Positions 29,461 through 38,690 of a stretch of DNA of 64,000 nucleotides are shown here, piece after piece. A model generated the notes under the pieces. The model was not told the DNA's origin, did no database searches, and saw nothing but the letters and a program-made list of their open reading frames with translations. Within the stretch, counting starts at the first letter, position 1; every line of letters begins with the position of its first letter. A program made the translations under genes and the position numbers. Source of the stretch: Methylobacterium sp. AMS5 (GTDB lineage: Bacteria > Pseudomonadota > Alphaproteobacteria > Rhizobiales > Beijerinckiaceae); assembly GCF_001542815.1 (NCBI RefSeq), contig NZ_CP006992.1:3601501-3665500 (forward strand), given 5' to 3'.

Positions 29461-30687
29461 TCAGACCGTTCTCCGGCCGACCACCCCGACCGCCACCCCC
29501 AGACCAACGGCCGCCAGGGTCGCCAGCACGCCCCAGGCCGGCAAGGCCGCCGCCGCGCCCTCGCCGAGGGCCGCCTGATAGGCCTCGATCGCCCAGGCGT
29601 TGGGCGTGAGCCAGCCGGCCTGCTGCAGCCAGGGAGGCATGAGGAAGCGGGGCACCATGCTGCCGCCGACCGCCGAGAGCAGCAGCACGCCGAAGGTCGC
29701 GGCCAGATGCGCCTGCTGGCGGGTCGCCGAGAGCGCGCAGGCGGCGAGCGCGAGGCCCGCCGCCATGGCCGAGACGAGGATCGAGGTGACGAGCCAGCCG
29801 ATCCAGTGGCCGGACACATCGACGCCGTGCAGAAGCGCGGCGGCGGAAAAGATCAGCCCGGCCTGGACCACGCCCTGGCCGAGCAGGAACAGGAATTTTC
29901 CCAGCACGATCACCGGCAGGCCGCCGGGGCCGGCGGCGAGGCGGTCGGCCAGCCCGCCCTCGCGCTCGTCCACCAGGGAGAGCGCCCCCTGCATCGCCGC
30001 GAACAGCAGGAACACGGCGGCGATGGCGCCCGCGTAGTAGCTCACCCGCTCGTTGCCGCGCCCGCTCGCGGTGGTGCGGGTCTCGACGAGACGGGTGAAG
30101 GAGAACGGCTCCTTCTTCGCCCGCTGCTCGGCGAAGGCCTCGTCGAGGAAGGTGCGCTCGTCCGGCCCGATCTTGCCGGAGCGCTCGACGTCCGCGACGA
30201 TGCGCGAGAGCACCACGTCGGGCAGCGCGTCGTTGAGAGCACGCTGGAGCTGGCCCAGCGCGATCGGCGTGGCGAGCGCCCGCGACGGACTCTCGATCAG
30301 CAGCACCGGCTGGCTCGCCGCCGCGTTCCCCTTGTCGGGGCCAGCCTTATCCGTGCCGGCGGGCGCCGCGAGGTCGCTGCGCAGCACCAGGGCCACATCG
30401 ACCTCGCCGCGACGCACGGCGCGGACGGCCGCCGCTTCGTCCGCCACGTCCAGGCGCGCGATGCGAAGGGACGGCTCGGCCTCCAGGGCCGTGACGAGGC
30501 GCTGCGTGGTGGCGGTGCCCGCGAGGTCGGCGAGCCCGAGATGGATGCGGATGCGGTCGCCGATCGCGCCCGAAAAGATCGCCGCGAAGATCGCGAAGAT
30601 GACGGTGGGCAGCACGAAGGCCATGGTCAGCGCCGCGCGGTCGCGCAGGAGCGAGAGCCACATCACCCGGAATGCCGCCGCGATCAC
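29461..30687 (-). CDS. ABC-2 type transporter permease
   Basis: A 408-residue inner-membrane permease of the ABC-2 / YhaP-DrrB type. It has one N-terminal transmembrane helix, a ~170-residue extracytoplasmic domain, then about five helices ([19 protein letters not shown], then [16 protein letters not shown]). The motif LPVIVLGK with [14 protein letters not shown] is typical. It pairs with the ATPase gene, overlapping it by 4 bases (ATGA). Exporters of this type move lipids, polysaccharides or drugs. Given the flanking desaturases, export or placement of a carotenoid lipid is possible, but this is inference. Confidence 0.88.
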   Translation of the reverse strand: MIAAAFRVMWLSLLRDRAALTMAFVLPTVIFAIFAAIFSGAIGDRIRIHLGLADLAGTATTQRLVTALEAEPSLRIARLDVADEAAAVRAVRRGEVDVALVLRSDLAAPAGTDKAGPDKGNAAASQPVLLIESPSRALATPIALGQLQRALNDALPDVVLSRIVADVERSGKIGPDERTFLDEAFAEQRAKKEPFSFTRLVETRTTASGRGNERVSYYAGAIAAVFLLFAAMQGALSLVDEREGGLADRLAAGPGGLPVIVLGKFLFLLGQGVVQAGLIFSAAALLHGVDVSGHWIGWLVTSILVSAMAAGLALAACALSATRQQAHLAATFGVLLLSAVGGSMVPRFLMPPWLQQAGWLTPNAWAIEAYQAALGEGAAAALPAWGVLATLAAVGLGVAVGVVGRRTV

Positions 30688-31652
30688 GCCGCGCTCTCCC
30701 GGCCCGGACGGCCAGCGAGGCTGTCCCGGTAGAGGGTTTCCAGGCCGGGGCGGCGCACCCGGATCTCGGCCACCGGCACGCCGGCTGCCCGCAGGGCGGC
30801 AAGCAGAGCCGCGCCGTCGAGCCCGCCGGCGGCCCCGTGGTCGGCACGCCAGAACCGCGCCTCGCCCGTGAGCGGCGAGAAGCCGGAGCGCCTCAGGGCC
30901 GCCTCGGCGGCGGCGTCCGGGGGGCTCTCCAGCACCGCCTCGTGCTCGGGCGGGGCGGCCTCGAACGGGCGCATCAGCGCGGCCAGAGCGCCTTCGAGCC
31001 GGATCTGCCCGTCGGCGAGGATGGCAACGCGGTCGGCAAGTCGCTCGGCTTCGGAAAAATCGTGGGTGCTGATGACGAGCCCGGCGCCACCCGCGCGCAG
31101 GCCCGCCAGCACAGCGTGGATCGACGCGCGCGCGTCGAGATCGACCCCCTGCGTCGGCTCGTCGAGCAGGATCAGGTCGGGTTCGCTGAGCAGGCTCACG
31201 GCGATGTTGACCCGGCGCTGGTAGCCGCCCGAGAGCGTGGCGACGAGCCGCCCCGCCACCTCGGCCAGCGCACAGCGCCCGATCGCCGCCGCGACCGCCC
31301 CGCGGCGCTCCCCACGCTTCAGGCCGGCGAGCCGGGCGAACACGTCGAGATTCTCCGCGACGGTGAGGCGGGGATAGAGCGCGATTTCCTGCGGCACGAA
31401 ATCGATCCGCTTGCGGGTCGCACGGTCGGCATGGGGGTCGCCGCCGAGGATGCGGACGCTTCCGGCATCGGGCTTGAGCCGCCCGGCCAGCAGGCGGATC
31501 AAGCTGGTCTTTCCGGCCCCGTTCGGCCCGAGCAGGGCCAGCGTCGTGCCCCGGACGAGGGTGAGGTCGAGCCCGCGCAGGGCCGGACGGCCGCGATAGG
31601 CGAGGGCGGCGCCCTCGACGGAGACGAGGGGCGGGGCCTCGATGTGCATCAT
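30684..31652 (-). CDS. ABC transporter ATP-binding protein
   Basis: A 322-residue ATPase. Walker A is GPNGAGKTS (about residue 40), the signature LSGGYQRRV, Walker [13 protein letters not shown], and the H-loop [10 protein letters not shown] ~90-residue C-terminal extension, as in DrrA- and NodI-like ATPases of ABC-2 exporters, follows the nucleotide-binding domain. It pairs with the permease gene (4-base overlap) and starts 7 bases after the stop of the small secreted protein. ATG at 31652 or at 31649 is possible; both give almost the same product. Confidence 0.88.
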   Translation of the reverse strand: MMHIEAPPLVSVEGAALAYRGRPALRGLDLTLVRGTTLALLGPNGAGKTSLIRLLAGRLKPDAGSVRILGGDPHADRATRKRIDFVPQEIALYPRLTVAENLDVFARLAGLKRGERRGAVAAAIGRCALAEVAGRLVATLSGGYQRRVNIAVSLLSEPDLILLDEPTQGVDLDARASIHAVLAGLRAGGAGLVISTHDFSEAERLADRVAILADGQIRLEGALAALMRPFEAAPPEHEAVLESPPDAAAEAALRRSGFSPLTGEARFWRADHGAAGGLDGAALLAALRAAGVPVAEIRVRRPGLETLYRDSLAGRPGRESAA

Positions 31653-31659
31653 TCGCCCG

Positions 31660-32088
31660 TCAGCGCCGCGGCAGCGGACGGGCGATGCGGATCCGCATAG
31701 CGGTGCCGGGTTCGTGCAGGGCGAAGCTCGCGCTGGCAAAGTCCGGCCGGGCCCGGCGCGCGACAGCGCCGGAGAAACCGTAAGGCTCCAGCGGCAGGCC
31801 GAGCGCCGTCCGGTCGAGCCGGCCGTTGCCGTTCTCGTCTTGGAAGGCGGCGACCGCCCAGACGCCCGCGGGCACGTCGGTGAAGACGAAGCGCTCGGCG
31901 CCGCCGCGGACCGGAGCGCTCCGGCCGATCGGACAGGCGGCCTCGCTCAGCCCGCCCTGACACAGGGTGACGTAGACTTCGCCCGGCCCCGGCTCGGCTC
32001 CCTCGACGATCACCTCCAGGCCTGCCGCCCGCGCCGGGCCCGTAAACGCGGCCAGCACGGCAAGGCCCGCGAGAAAAGCGGCCCGCAT
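31660..32088 (-). CDS. DUF2141 family secreted protein
   Basis: A 142-residue exported protein. The signal peptide (MRAAFLAGLAVLAAFTGPARA) is followed by a beta-rich domain with the DUF2141 signature: VYVTLCQ, AVAAFQDENGNGRLD (Ca-like loop) and GLPLEPYGFSG. DUF2141 proteins are found next to carotenoid desaturase genes in many proteobacteria, and their function is not established. The ATG shares its A with the TGA stop of the larger desaturase gene (TGATG), which means translational coupling. The next gene, the ABC ATPase, starts 7 bases downstream, so this links the desaturase and exporter into one operon. Confidence 0.88.
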   Translation of the reverse strand: MRAAFLAGLAVLAAFTGPARAAGLEVIVEGAEPGPGEVYVTLCQGGLSEAACPIGRSAPVRGGAERFVFTDVPAGVWAVAAFQDENGNGRLDRTALGLPLEPYGFSGAVARRARPDFASASFALHEPGTAMRIRIARPLPRR

Positions 32089-33680
32089 CAGCTCGGATCG
32101 CCCTGCGTGGCAAGCGGCGAGGTCGTCGGCAGGTCCGCCAGGATCGCGGGCGCCTTCTCCTTGGCGAGATCCTCGATGAGGAGCCGGGCGGAGATGCGCG
32201 CACCCTCGTAGATCACGGGAAGGCCGGAGCCCGGATGGGTGCCGCCGCCGACGAGGTAGAGCCCCGGCCCGAAGCGGTTATGGGGCCGGAACCACAGCAT
32301 CTGCATGAGATCGTGGGCGAGGTTGAAGGTCGCGCCCTCGTGCACCGCGAACGCGTCGCGCCAATCGCGGGGATCGACCACGCGCTCGTAGCGGATGCGG
32401 CTCTCGATGTCGGGAAGGCCGAGGAGCTTCAGGCGCTCCAGAATCAGCTTGCGGTAGCTCGGGCCGACCGTCTCCCAATCGATGCCCGCCTTCAGGTTGG
32501 GCACCGGCACCAGCACGTAGAGGGCGGTGTGGCCGGGAGGCGCCATACCGCCATCGGTGAAGCCGGCATGCTGCACGTAGATCGAAGGCTCCATCGGCAG
32601 CGTGCCGCCGGTGATCTCCTTGATGTTGCGCTCGTATTCCTTGGCCAGCAGGATGGTGTGGTGGCCCAGGCTCTCGGGCATTTTGCCTTCGATGCCGAGG
32701 TAGAGCATGTAGGTCGAGCAGGAGAGGCGCGCCTTGCCGATCTTGGCGTCACGCCAGCGCGGGCGCCGCTCCTCCGGCACCAGATCGCGGATCACCTTGG
32801 CGAAGTCGCCGTTCACGACCACCGCATCGGCCTTCAGCGTCTCGCCGCCGACGACCACGCCGCAGGCGCGCTTGCCCTCGAACAGGATCCGCTCGACCGA
32901 TTGCCCGAGGCGGATGTCGACGCCCATGCGGCGGGCGAGCCCCGCCATCGCCTCCGAGACCGCGCCGCAGCCGCCGACCGGGTGATAGACCCCGTGCTCG
33001 TATTCGAGGAACGAGAGGATCGTGAACAGGCTCGGGCAGCGGAAGGGGCTCATCCCGAGATATTTGGTCTGGAACGAGAAGGCGAGGCGCACCCGCGGGT
33101 CGGCGAAGTAGCGCTTGAGATCCCGGTCCACGCTGCGGCCGGGATGGAGATGGGGGAGGGCGGCCAGCATGGCCGGGCTCGCCATCGACAGGATGTTGTC
33201 GAAGGGCTGCTCCAGCACCGGCTTGAAGTAGTTCAGCTTGGTCCGGTTCTCTTCGAAGAATTTTTCGACGTTCTCGGCATCGGCGGGGGCGAGGCGGGCG
33301 ATCTCGGCCTTCAGCCGCGGCACGTCGCCGGTGGCACGGATCTGCCCCGAAATGCCGCCCTCACCCTCGAAGACGAGGTTGTATTGCGGGTCGAGCCGCT
33401 CCAGCCGGACATGATCCTCCAGGCGCTCGCCGCAGGATTCGAAGATGTCGGCGAGGATCTGCGGATAGAGGAAGAAGGTCGGGCCGATGTCGAAGCGGTA
33501 CCCGCCCGGCGCCTCGACGGTCTTGGTGCGCCCGCCGACGGTCGCGTCGCGCTCGATGATCGTGACATGCAATCCGGCCTTGGCCAGGAGCAGCGCCGTG
33601 GCAAGCCCGCCGGGGCCGGCCCCGACGACGATCGTGCGGCGGCCCGACAGGGTACGCAAACCTTCCCGCGACTGCAGCAA
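32088..33680 (-). CDS. CrtI/CrtN-type carotenoid desaturase (second of two)
   Basis: A ~530-residue FAD-dependent phytoene/squalene-desaturase-like enzyme. The N-terminal Rossmann fold is IVVGAGPGGLATALLLAKAG, then DIGPTFFLYP and a C-terminal LYLVGGGTHPGSGLPVIYEG FAD motif. C30 pathways in related Methylobacterium use squalene or diapophytoene as substrate; the hopanoid genes nearby fit a squalene supply. The start is taken as TTG at 33680, with GGGAG 10 bases upstream, because no ATG precedes the FAD fold. It heads the desaturase-DUF2141-ABC operon. Which of the two paralogues does the first desaturation is not readable from sequence. Confidence 0.88.
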   Translation of the reverse strand: MLQSREGLRTLSGRRTIVVGAGPGGLATALLLAKAGLHVTIIERDATVGGRTKTVEAPGGYRFDIGPTFFLYPQILADIFESCGERLEDHVRLERLDPQYNLVFEGEGGISGQIRATGDVPRLKAEIARLAPADAENVEKFFEENRTKLNYFKPVLEQPFDNILSMASPAMLAALPHLHPGRSVDRDLKRYFADPRVRLAFSFQTKYLGMSPFRCPSLFTILSFLEYEHGVYHPVGGCGAVSEAMAGLARRMGVDIRLGQSVERILFEGKRACGVVVGGETLKADAVVVNGDFAKVIRDLVPEERRPRWRDAKIGKARLSCSTYMLYLGIEGKMPESLGHHTILLAKEYERNIKEITGGTLPMEPSIYVQHAGFTDGGMAPPGHTALYVLVPVPNLKAGIDWETVGPSYRKLILERLKLLGLPDIESRIRYERVVDPRDWRDAFAVHEGATFNLAHDLMQMLWFRPHNRFGPGLYLVGGGTHPGSGLPVIYEGARISARLLIEDLAKEKAPAILADLPTTSPLATQGDPS

Positions 33681-33813
33681 CGTCCCAAAACTCCCAACCT
33701 CACATCGTCGGCGCAATCTTGGCCGGAAGCGGGCCAGGGGCAAGAGGCACGGATTGTCGCGTACCAGGGGTCTCAACAGGTTCCGGCCATCGACAGGCCG
33801 ATACCGTCCGCGT

Positions 33814-35313
33814 TCAGGGCCGTCGCCGACGCAGCGGGAGCACGGCGGCCGCGCCGATCTGCGGGCCGGTCTCGGCGTCGAGATCGGGCACGGCGATGAT
33901 CGGCGCACCGCGCAGATCCCGGCGCATGACGATGGCGCCACGCTCCTCAAGGTAGCCCAGCATGCGCCGGGCACGCCCCGCCGAGGAGGTACCGTAGGCC
34001 TCCGCGAGCGCCGCGTCGGACGGGCAGGGCGAGCCTTCGAGCGCCGTGCGGGCGATGAGCAGGAACAGCCCGGCCAGATCCTCGGGCAGGCCGGCGGCGA
34101 TCTCCTGCGCCCGCTCCCAACCGGGTCCCTCGGCGGTGGCGCCCTGGACGCCGGCCCGTGCCACGGCGAGCCGCCGCTTGAATTCGGGCAGGCCCATCGC
34201 CTCGCCGCCGATCCGGCGGATGCGGCAGCGGACGGTGAAATCCTGGTAGAGGGTGGCGGGCGTGCAGGCGGCAGCGTCCGAATCCGCCAGCACCGAGGCG
34301 AGGATCTCGGCCATCGCCGCCTCGCGCTCGGCCGGATCCATCGGCTCCTCCTCCGGCAGATCGTCGCGCACCGGCGGCCGGTAATTGGCGAGTTGGACCA
34401 GCACGTCGGGGCCGGGCGCGCGGACGGGCTTCGGCCGGGGCGCGGGGAGGGGCCTTGCCTCCTCCTCGGCCGACGCCGTCATGATCAGCGCGCGCGCCTC
34501 CTCGCCCATGGTGGGCAGGGGGAGCAGGTCGGGCGCGGCGTTGCGGCTCTCGGTCACCGTCGGGCCGATGGCGATCGGCAGCGGGCGCTTCGAGAGCGCC
34601 GGGCCGAGGCCGACGAAATGGCCTCGGGCGAGGTCGCGGAACATCTCGGCCCCGCGGCGATCGAGGCCGAGCAGGTCGGCGGCGCGCGCCATGTCGATGT
34701 CGAGGAAGGTGCGGCCCATCAGGAAGTTCGAGGCTTCCGCCGCGACGTTCTTGGCGAGCTTGGCCAGACGCTGCGTGGCGATGATGCCGGCCAGCCCGCG
34801 CTTTCGCCCGCGGCACATCAGGTTGGTCATGGCGCCGAGCGAGAGGCGGCGGGCCTCGTCGGAGACCTCGCCCGCGGCGGCGGGGGCGAAGAGCTGCGCC
34901 TCGTCCACCACCACCAGCATCGGGTACCAGAGCGAGCGGTCGGCATCGAACAGGCCGCCGAGGAAGGCGGCGGCGGCGCGCATCTGGTCCTCGGCGTCGA
35001 GCCCTTCCAGCGAGAGCACGACGGAGACCCGATGCTCGCGGACGCGGGCGGCGATGCGCAGGAGTTCCGCCTCGTTGCCATCCGCCTCGATCACGACGTG
35101 GCCGTAGCGCTCGGCCAGCGTGACGAAGTCGCCCTCGGGGTCGATGATCGCCTGCTGCACGAGGCCCGCACTTTGCTCCAGCAGGCGCCGTAGCAGGTGC
35201 GACTTGCCCGAACCGGAATTGCCCTGGACGAGGAGGCGCGTCGCCAGAAGCTCCGTGAGGTCCATCATCCCGGGCTTGTCGCCGGCCCGACCCAGATCGA
35301 TCTCGTAGCCCAT
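33814..35313 (-). CDS. HerA-like (DUF87) ATP-binding protein
   Basis: A 499-residue HerA/FtsK-superfamily ATPase. Walker A is GNSGSGKSH (about residue 35), Walker B is MLVVVDEAQLF, and an arginine-finger-like CRGRKRGLAG and ATQRLAKL follow. The middle is a Pro/Ala-rich linker, and the C-terminal ~120 residues resemble a winged-helix region (YLEERGAIVMRRDL). HerA proteins often pair with NurA nuclease in DNA repair, but no nurA is nearby. Similar single genes occur in many alphaproteobacterial chromosomes, so a phage or defence role is not implied. Confidence 0.82.
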   Translation of the reverse strand: MGYEIDLGRAGDKPGMMDLTELLATRLLVQGNSGSGKSHLLRRLLEQSAGLVQQAIIDPEGDFVTLAERYGHVVIEADGNEAELLRIAARVREHRVSVVLSLEGLDAEDQMRAAAAFLGGLFDADRSLWYPMLVVVDEAQLFAPAAAGEVSDEARRLSLGAMTNLMCRGRKRGLAGIIATQRLAKLAKNVAAEASNFLMGRTFLDIDMARAADLLGLDRRGAEMFRDLARGHFVGLGPALSKRPLPIAIGPTVTESRNAAPDLLPLPTMGEEARALIMTASAEEEARPLPAPRPKPVRAPGPDVLVQLANYRPPVRDDLPEEEPMDPAEREAAMAEILASVLADSDAAACTPATLYQDFTVRCRIRRIGGEAMGLPEFKRRLAVARAGVQGATAEGPGWERAQEIAAGLPEDLAGLFLLIARTALEGSPCPSDAALAEAYGTSSAGRARRMLGYLEERGAIVMRRDLRGAPIIAVPDLDAETGPQIGAAAVLPLRRRRP

Positions 35314-35410
35314 CCCGTACCCCGCTGGCGCCCGCTGCTTCTAACATGCGCCGGCCGGCCGAGGTCCGCGAGGGCCTGAGCCGTCCACAGGCGGGAGGCC
35401 GCAGCCCTTG

Positions 35411-35504
35411 CCGTCATCGCGAACGGACGCGAAGCGATCCAGCGACGCGACCCATCCGGAGAGGGCGAGCGCTGGATGGCCTCGGCTCCGCCTCGCCATG
35501 ACGG
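35411..35504. repeat. Imperfect inverted repeat of the alphaproteobacterial dispersed type
   Basis: Arms of about 34 bases at 35411-35444 and 35470-35504 are imperfectly complementary. They begin and end with CCGTCAT / ATGACGG and hold GATCCAGCG / CGCTGGAT next to the loop. Similar palindromes are widespread in alphaproteobacterial intergenic DNA. It lies between the rRNA methyltransferase stop and the ATPase start. Confidence 0.65.
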
Positions 35505-35547
35505 GGGCGGCCTGCCACGCCGCTCCGACGATGCGGATGGCACCTGA

Positions 35548-36414
35548 TCAGAGATCGGGATCGACGCTGCCGCTGAGCGCGCGGAAGGCGCGGGACAATT
35601 CGGCTTCAGCTGCAAGCCGCTGCCCCGCCAGATGATGCAGCGCGATCGCGCCTGCGGTCGCGACGTTGAGCGAGTCGAAGCCTGGCGCCATGGCGATCCG
35701 CACGCGGCGGGCGCGGGTCATCAGCGATTCAGGCAGTCCGGGCCCCTCGGTCCCGAGCAGCAGCAGCGTGCGAGACGGCGGATCCAGGGCATCGAGCGTC
35801 TCGCTCCCGCTAGGGGTGAGCGCGAGCGGCGTCAGGGCGTGGCGTTCGGCAAGATCGAGCAGCGCCGCCCCGCTCGCCGCGCGGGCGAAGGGCACGGTCA
35901 GCGCCGCGCCGGCCGAGACGCGGATCGCCTTGCGGTAGAGCGGATCGCAGGCCTCGGCATCGAGCCAGACCGCGTCGGCGGCGAAGGCGGCGGCGTTACG
36001 AAACAGGCCGCCGACATTGTCGTGGTTGGTCAACCCGACGAGCCCGACGACGAGGGCCGGGGCAGGGGCGGGTGGGATCAGGGACTCGGGTGGAGGCTCC
36101 ATGCCGCGCAGGCCCACCGCCAGCACGCCGCGATGGATCGGAAAGCCGGCCACCGCGCTCATCACGTCCTTGCCGGCGAGATAGACCGGCGGCCCGTCCC
36201 CACGCAGCACGTCCGCAAAGCCCGGCCAGCGCTCGGGCGCCAGCAGCACCGATTCCGCGGCGAAGCGGGCGCTGCCCGAGAACAGCAGCCGCAGGGTCAC
36301 CTCGCCCTCGACGATGAAGCGGCCCTGCCGGCCCACGAGGTCGCGCTCGCGCACGGCCCGGTAGGCGCAGAGCCGCGGGTCGTCCGGATCGTCGATGGCA
36401 ATCGGTTCGGGCAA
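35548..36414 (-). CDS. TrmH/SpoU family RNA 2'-O-methyltransferase
   Basis: A 288-residue SPOUT methyltransferase. It has an N-terminal substrate-binding part (GRFIVEGEVTLRLL) and a C-terminal SpoU domain. The three knotted motifs are seen: LTNHDNVGGLFRNAAAF (motif 1), LLLGTEGPGLP (motif 2) and FDSLNVATAGAIALHH (motif 3). It methylates a ribose in rRNA or tRNA; the target is unknown. No ATG fits, so the start is taken as TTG at 36414, which keeps the PIAIDDPDDPRL segment typical of relatives. The start lies 8 bases after the stop of the MaoC gene, so they probably share an mRNA. Confidence 0.88.
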   Translation of the reverse strand: MPEPIAIDDPDDPRLCAYRAVRERDLVGRQGRFIVEGEVTLRLLFSGSARFAAESVLLAPERWPGFADVLRGDGPPVYLAGKDVMSAVAGFPIHRGVLAVGLRGMEPPPESLIPPAPAPALVVGLVGLTNHDNVGGLFRNAAAFAADAVWLDAEACDPLYRKAIRVSAGAALTVPFARAASGAALLDLAERHALTPLALTPSGSETLDALDPPSRTLLLLGTEGPGLPESLMTRARRVRIAMAPGFDSLNVATAGAIALHHLAGQRLAAEAELSRAFRALSGSVDPDL

Positions 36415-36422
36415 GCGTTTTT

Positions 36423-36896
36423 TTAGGCGCGGCCGCCGCCCATGCGCATGGCGAGCGGATCGGCCTCTTCCTTCTTCGGCACCTTCACCAGGGCTTCGCC
36501 GTCGAGCACCACCTCGTCGCCGACGGAGCAGGTGCAGGCCAGCCGGGCGCGGCGGCGCTCGGGGATCAGCTCGGCCACCTCGACCTTCACCTCGACGATG
36601 TCGCCGATGCGCACCGGCGCGCGGAAGTTCAGGGTCTGTGAGATGTAGACCGCGCCCGGCCCCGGCAGGCGGGTGCCGAGCACCGCCGAGATCAGGCCCG
36701 CAGTGTAGAGGCCGTGGGCGATGCGGGTGCCGAAGGGCGTGCGCGCGGCGAAGTGCTCGGAGAGGTGGATCGGGTTGCGGTCGCCGGTGATCTCGGCAAA
36801 GCCCACCACGTCGGAGGAGGAGATCTCCTTCTTCAGAATCTCCGTCAGTCCGACTTCGAGATCCTCGAAATAGAGCACGCGCAGTTCGGGCAACAT
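36423..36896 (-). CDS. croR: MaoC-like (R)-specific hydratase, probable CroR crotonase
   Basis: A 157-residue single hot-dog hydratase. The hydratase signature GDRNPIHL holds the catalytic Asp and His, and FGTRIAHGLYTAGLISAVLG follows. Short enzymes of this kind dehydrate (R)-3-hydroxybutyryl-CoA to crotonyl-CoA; in M. extorquens CroR does this as part of the ethylmalonyl-CoA pathway for glyoxylate regeneration, linking PHB metabolites from phaA and phaB to that pathway. The CroR assignment rests on length, motif and the organism's likely identity. It starts at ATG 36896 and precedes the RNA methyltransferase gene by 8 bases. Confidence 0.72.
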   Translation of the reverse strand: MLPELRVLYFEDLEVGLTEILKKEISSSDVVGFAEITGDRNPIHLSEHFAARTPFGTRIAHGLYTAGLISAVLGTRLPGPGAVYISQTLNFRAPVRIGDIVEVKVEVAELIPERRRARLACTCSVGDEVVLDGEALVKVPKKEEADPLAMRMGGGRA

Positions 36897-37095
36897 GGTC
36901 AACGCCTCCCCGGTCCGGATCGCCGCTCGATAGGCGGCTTGGCTGTCCTTTGGCAGATCTTTCGCCTTGCACAGCCGCGCGTGCAAATCCAGCCGGACAA
37001 TGGGCCGAGAGGCCCGCCGCTGGGAAGGGTCTCGACAGGGCAGGGCGCCTCGGTCCATCACCGGCCCGCTTCGCCCCACCCTCGGGAACCCGCCG

Positions 37096-37713
37096 GTGCC
37101 TCGTCTGCCGCCCTCGCCGAGTCTGCGCCCGGTCGTCGCCCGCGTGGCGGCGCTGAACCTCGGCTATTTCGGCATCGAGATCGTCGTGGCGCTCGCGATC
37201 GGATCGGTGGCGCTGATCGCCGACAGCCTCGACTTCCTGGAGGATGCCGCGATCAACCTGCTGATCTTTGCAGGGATCGGCTGGAGCGTGCGCAACCGGG
37301 CGCGGCTCGGCACCCTGCTGGCCGCCATCCTGCTGGTGCCGGGCCTCGCCACGGCCTGGGCGGCCTACGAAAAATTCTCGGACTTCACCGCGCCGGCCCC
37401 CGTGCCGCTGACGCTGACCGGCCTCGGCGCGCTCCTCGTCAACCTCGCCTGCGCGCTGATGCTCGCCCGCCACCGCGACGGCCATGGCAGCCTCACCCGC
37501 GCGGCCTACCTCTCCGCCCGCAACGATGTCGCCGCCAACGTCGCGATCATGATCGCAGGAGCCGCCACCGCGCTGACCCTCTCGCCCTGGCCCGATCTCG
37601 TGGCGGCAGGCGGCATCGCCGTCATCAACGCCGATTCCGCCTTCGACGTGCTCAAGGCCGCCCGCCGCGAATGGCGTGCCGCGGCCGAGGAAGCGGCGCA
37701 GGCCCGCGCCTGA
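37096..37713 (+). CDS. CDF-like cation transporter
   Basis: A ~205-residue membrane protein with six hydrophobic segments resembling the membrane domain of cation diffusion facilitators. Acidic and polar metal-site residues appear as ADSLDFLEDAAIN in the second helix and SARNDVAANV in the fifth. The usual cytoplasmic C-terminal domain is absent, and the HxxxD pattern is changed to DxxxD, so metal specificity may differ. The GTG start at 37096 precedes the first helix; longer in-frame starts overlap the promoter region of the MaoC gene. It is 35 bases ahead of the phosphoesterase gene. Confidence 0.78.
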   Translation: MPRLPPSPSLRPVVARVAALNLGYFGIEIVVALAIGSVALIADSLDFLEDAAINLLIFAGIGWSVRNRARLGTLLAAILLVPGLATAWAAYEKFSDFTAPAPVPLTLTGLGALLVNLACALMLARHRDGHGSLTRAAYLSARNDVAANVAIMIAGAATALTLSPWPDLVAAGGIAVINADSAFDVLKAARREWRAAAEEAAQARA

Positions 37714-37748
37714 CGCCTTCCGACTTCTCCCTCGAACCGACGGACGCC

Positions 37749-38597
37749 GTGCTGCGCCTCTTTCCCCTCTCCGACCTGCATCTCGAACGCCGCCGCCCGG
37801 AGATGATCCCGCCGCCCGAGGCCGCCTTCGACGTGCTCGTCTGCGCCGGCGACCTGCACGAGGGCCAGCCCGAAGCCGGGCTCGCCACGGTGCTGGCGCT
37901 GGCGGGCGAGCGGCCGGTGGTGCTGGTGCCGGGCAACCACGAGCACTACGCCCCGACGGGCGATCCGCGCACTGCGCCCGAACTCCTCGCCGCGCTCGAG
38001 CGCGAGGTCGCCCGGCTGAACGGGCTGGGCAGCCGCATCCACCTGCTCCAGGGCGGGCAGGCGGCGGTGATCGGCGGCGTGCGCTTCGTCGGCACCACAC
38101 TGTGGAGCGACTGGTCACTCGCCGGGCGCTGGCTCACCGACGACACGCCCGACCGGCCCGACGACCCTGTCGCCTATGCGGCCGCGCGGATGACCGATCC
38201 CGTCACCGGATCGCGAGAGTACCGCGGTTCGATCCGCCGGGCCGACCGCGAGCCCTGGTCGCCGGCCGACGCGATGGAGGCCCATCTGCGCGAGCGGGCC
38301 GCTTTTTTCGAAACGCTGGCCCAGCCCCACCAGGGCCCCACGGTCGCCGTCACGCACCACCCGCCGAGCCCGCTCGCCGCCGACGCATTCCGCGACAGCC
38401 CCGGCGTGCCGTGGTGGGTGCCGGCCTTCTACGCCACCACGATCCTCGACGACTTGCCCGACGCGGACCGTCCCGATCTCTGGATCTCCGGCCACTTCCA
38501 TGCCGGGCACGATCTGCGGATCGGGCGCACCCGCTGGCTCGCCAACCCGGTGGAGGGAAAGACGTTTCGCAACGATCTCATCGTCGAGGTGGGATAG
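37749..38597 (+). CDS. Metallophosphoesterase
   Basis: A ~282-residue calcineurin-like phosphoesterase. The metal ligands appear in order: DLHLE (Asp, His), CAGDLHEG (Asp), GNHEHY (Asn, His), VTHHPPSP (His), and GHFHAGHD (His). It hydrolyses phosphate mono- or diesters with a binuclear metal centre; substrate is unknown, and no signal peptide is seen. The GTG at 37749 is chosen because the metal fold begins at residue 8, though it has no strong ribosome-binding site. It sits close behind the CDF-like gene, so co-transcription is likely. Confidence 0.85.
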   Translation: MLRLFPLSDLHLERRRPEMIPPPEAAFDVLVCAGDLHEGQPEAGLATVLALAGERPVVLVPGNHEHYAPTGDPRTAPELLAALEREVARLNGLGSRIHLLQGGQAAVIGGVRFVGTTLWSDWSLAGRWLTDDTPDRPDDPVAYAAARMTDPVTGSREYRGSIRRADREPWSPADAMEAHLRERAAFFETLAQPHQGPTVAVTHHPPSPLAADAFRDSPGVPWWVPAFYATTILDDLPDADRPDLWISGHFHAGHDLRIGRTRWLANPVEGKTFRNDLIVEVG

Positions 38598-38690
38598 CGT
38601 TCTCACGGACGAAACCCGACGCCGGCTTCGTGCGTAAGGCTCCGGCTCGCCACAGGCGGGAAAAGCCAACAAAAAAGCGGGAGATTCGCC

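Noticed and set aside
33814..35313. A phage or defence island around the HerA-like ATPase
   Set aside because: The flanking genes are ordinary metabolic and RNA-modification genes with host-like composition, and no integrase, nuclease or att-like repeat is present.
36415..38118. Long N-terminal extension of the SpoU methyltransferase frame
   Set aside because: It covers the MaoC, CDF and phosphoesterase genes in antisense, is very Arg-rich, and has no family match; the TTG at 36414 gives a normal-length protein.
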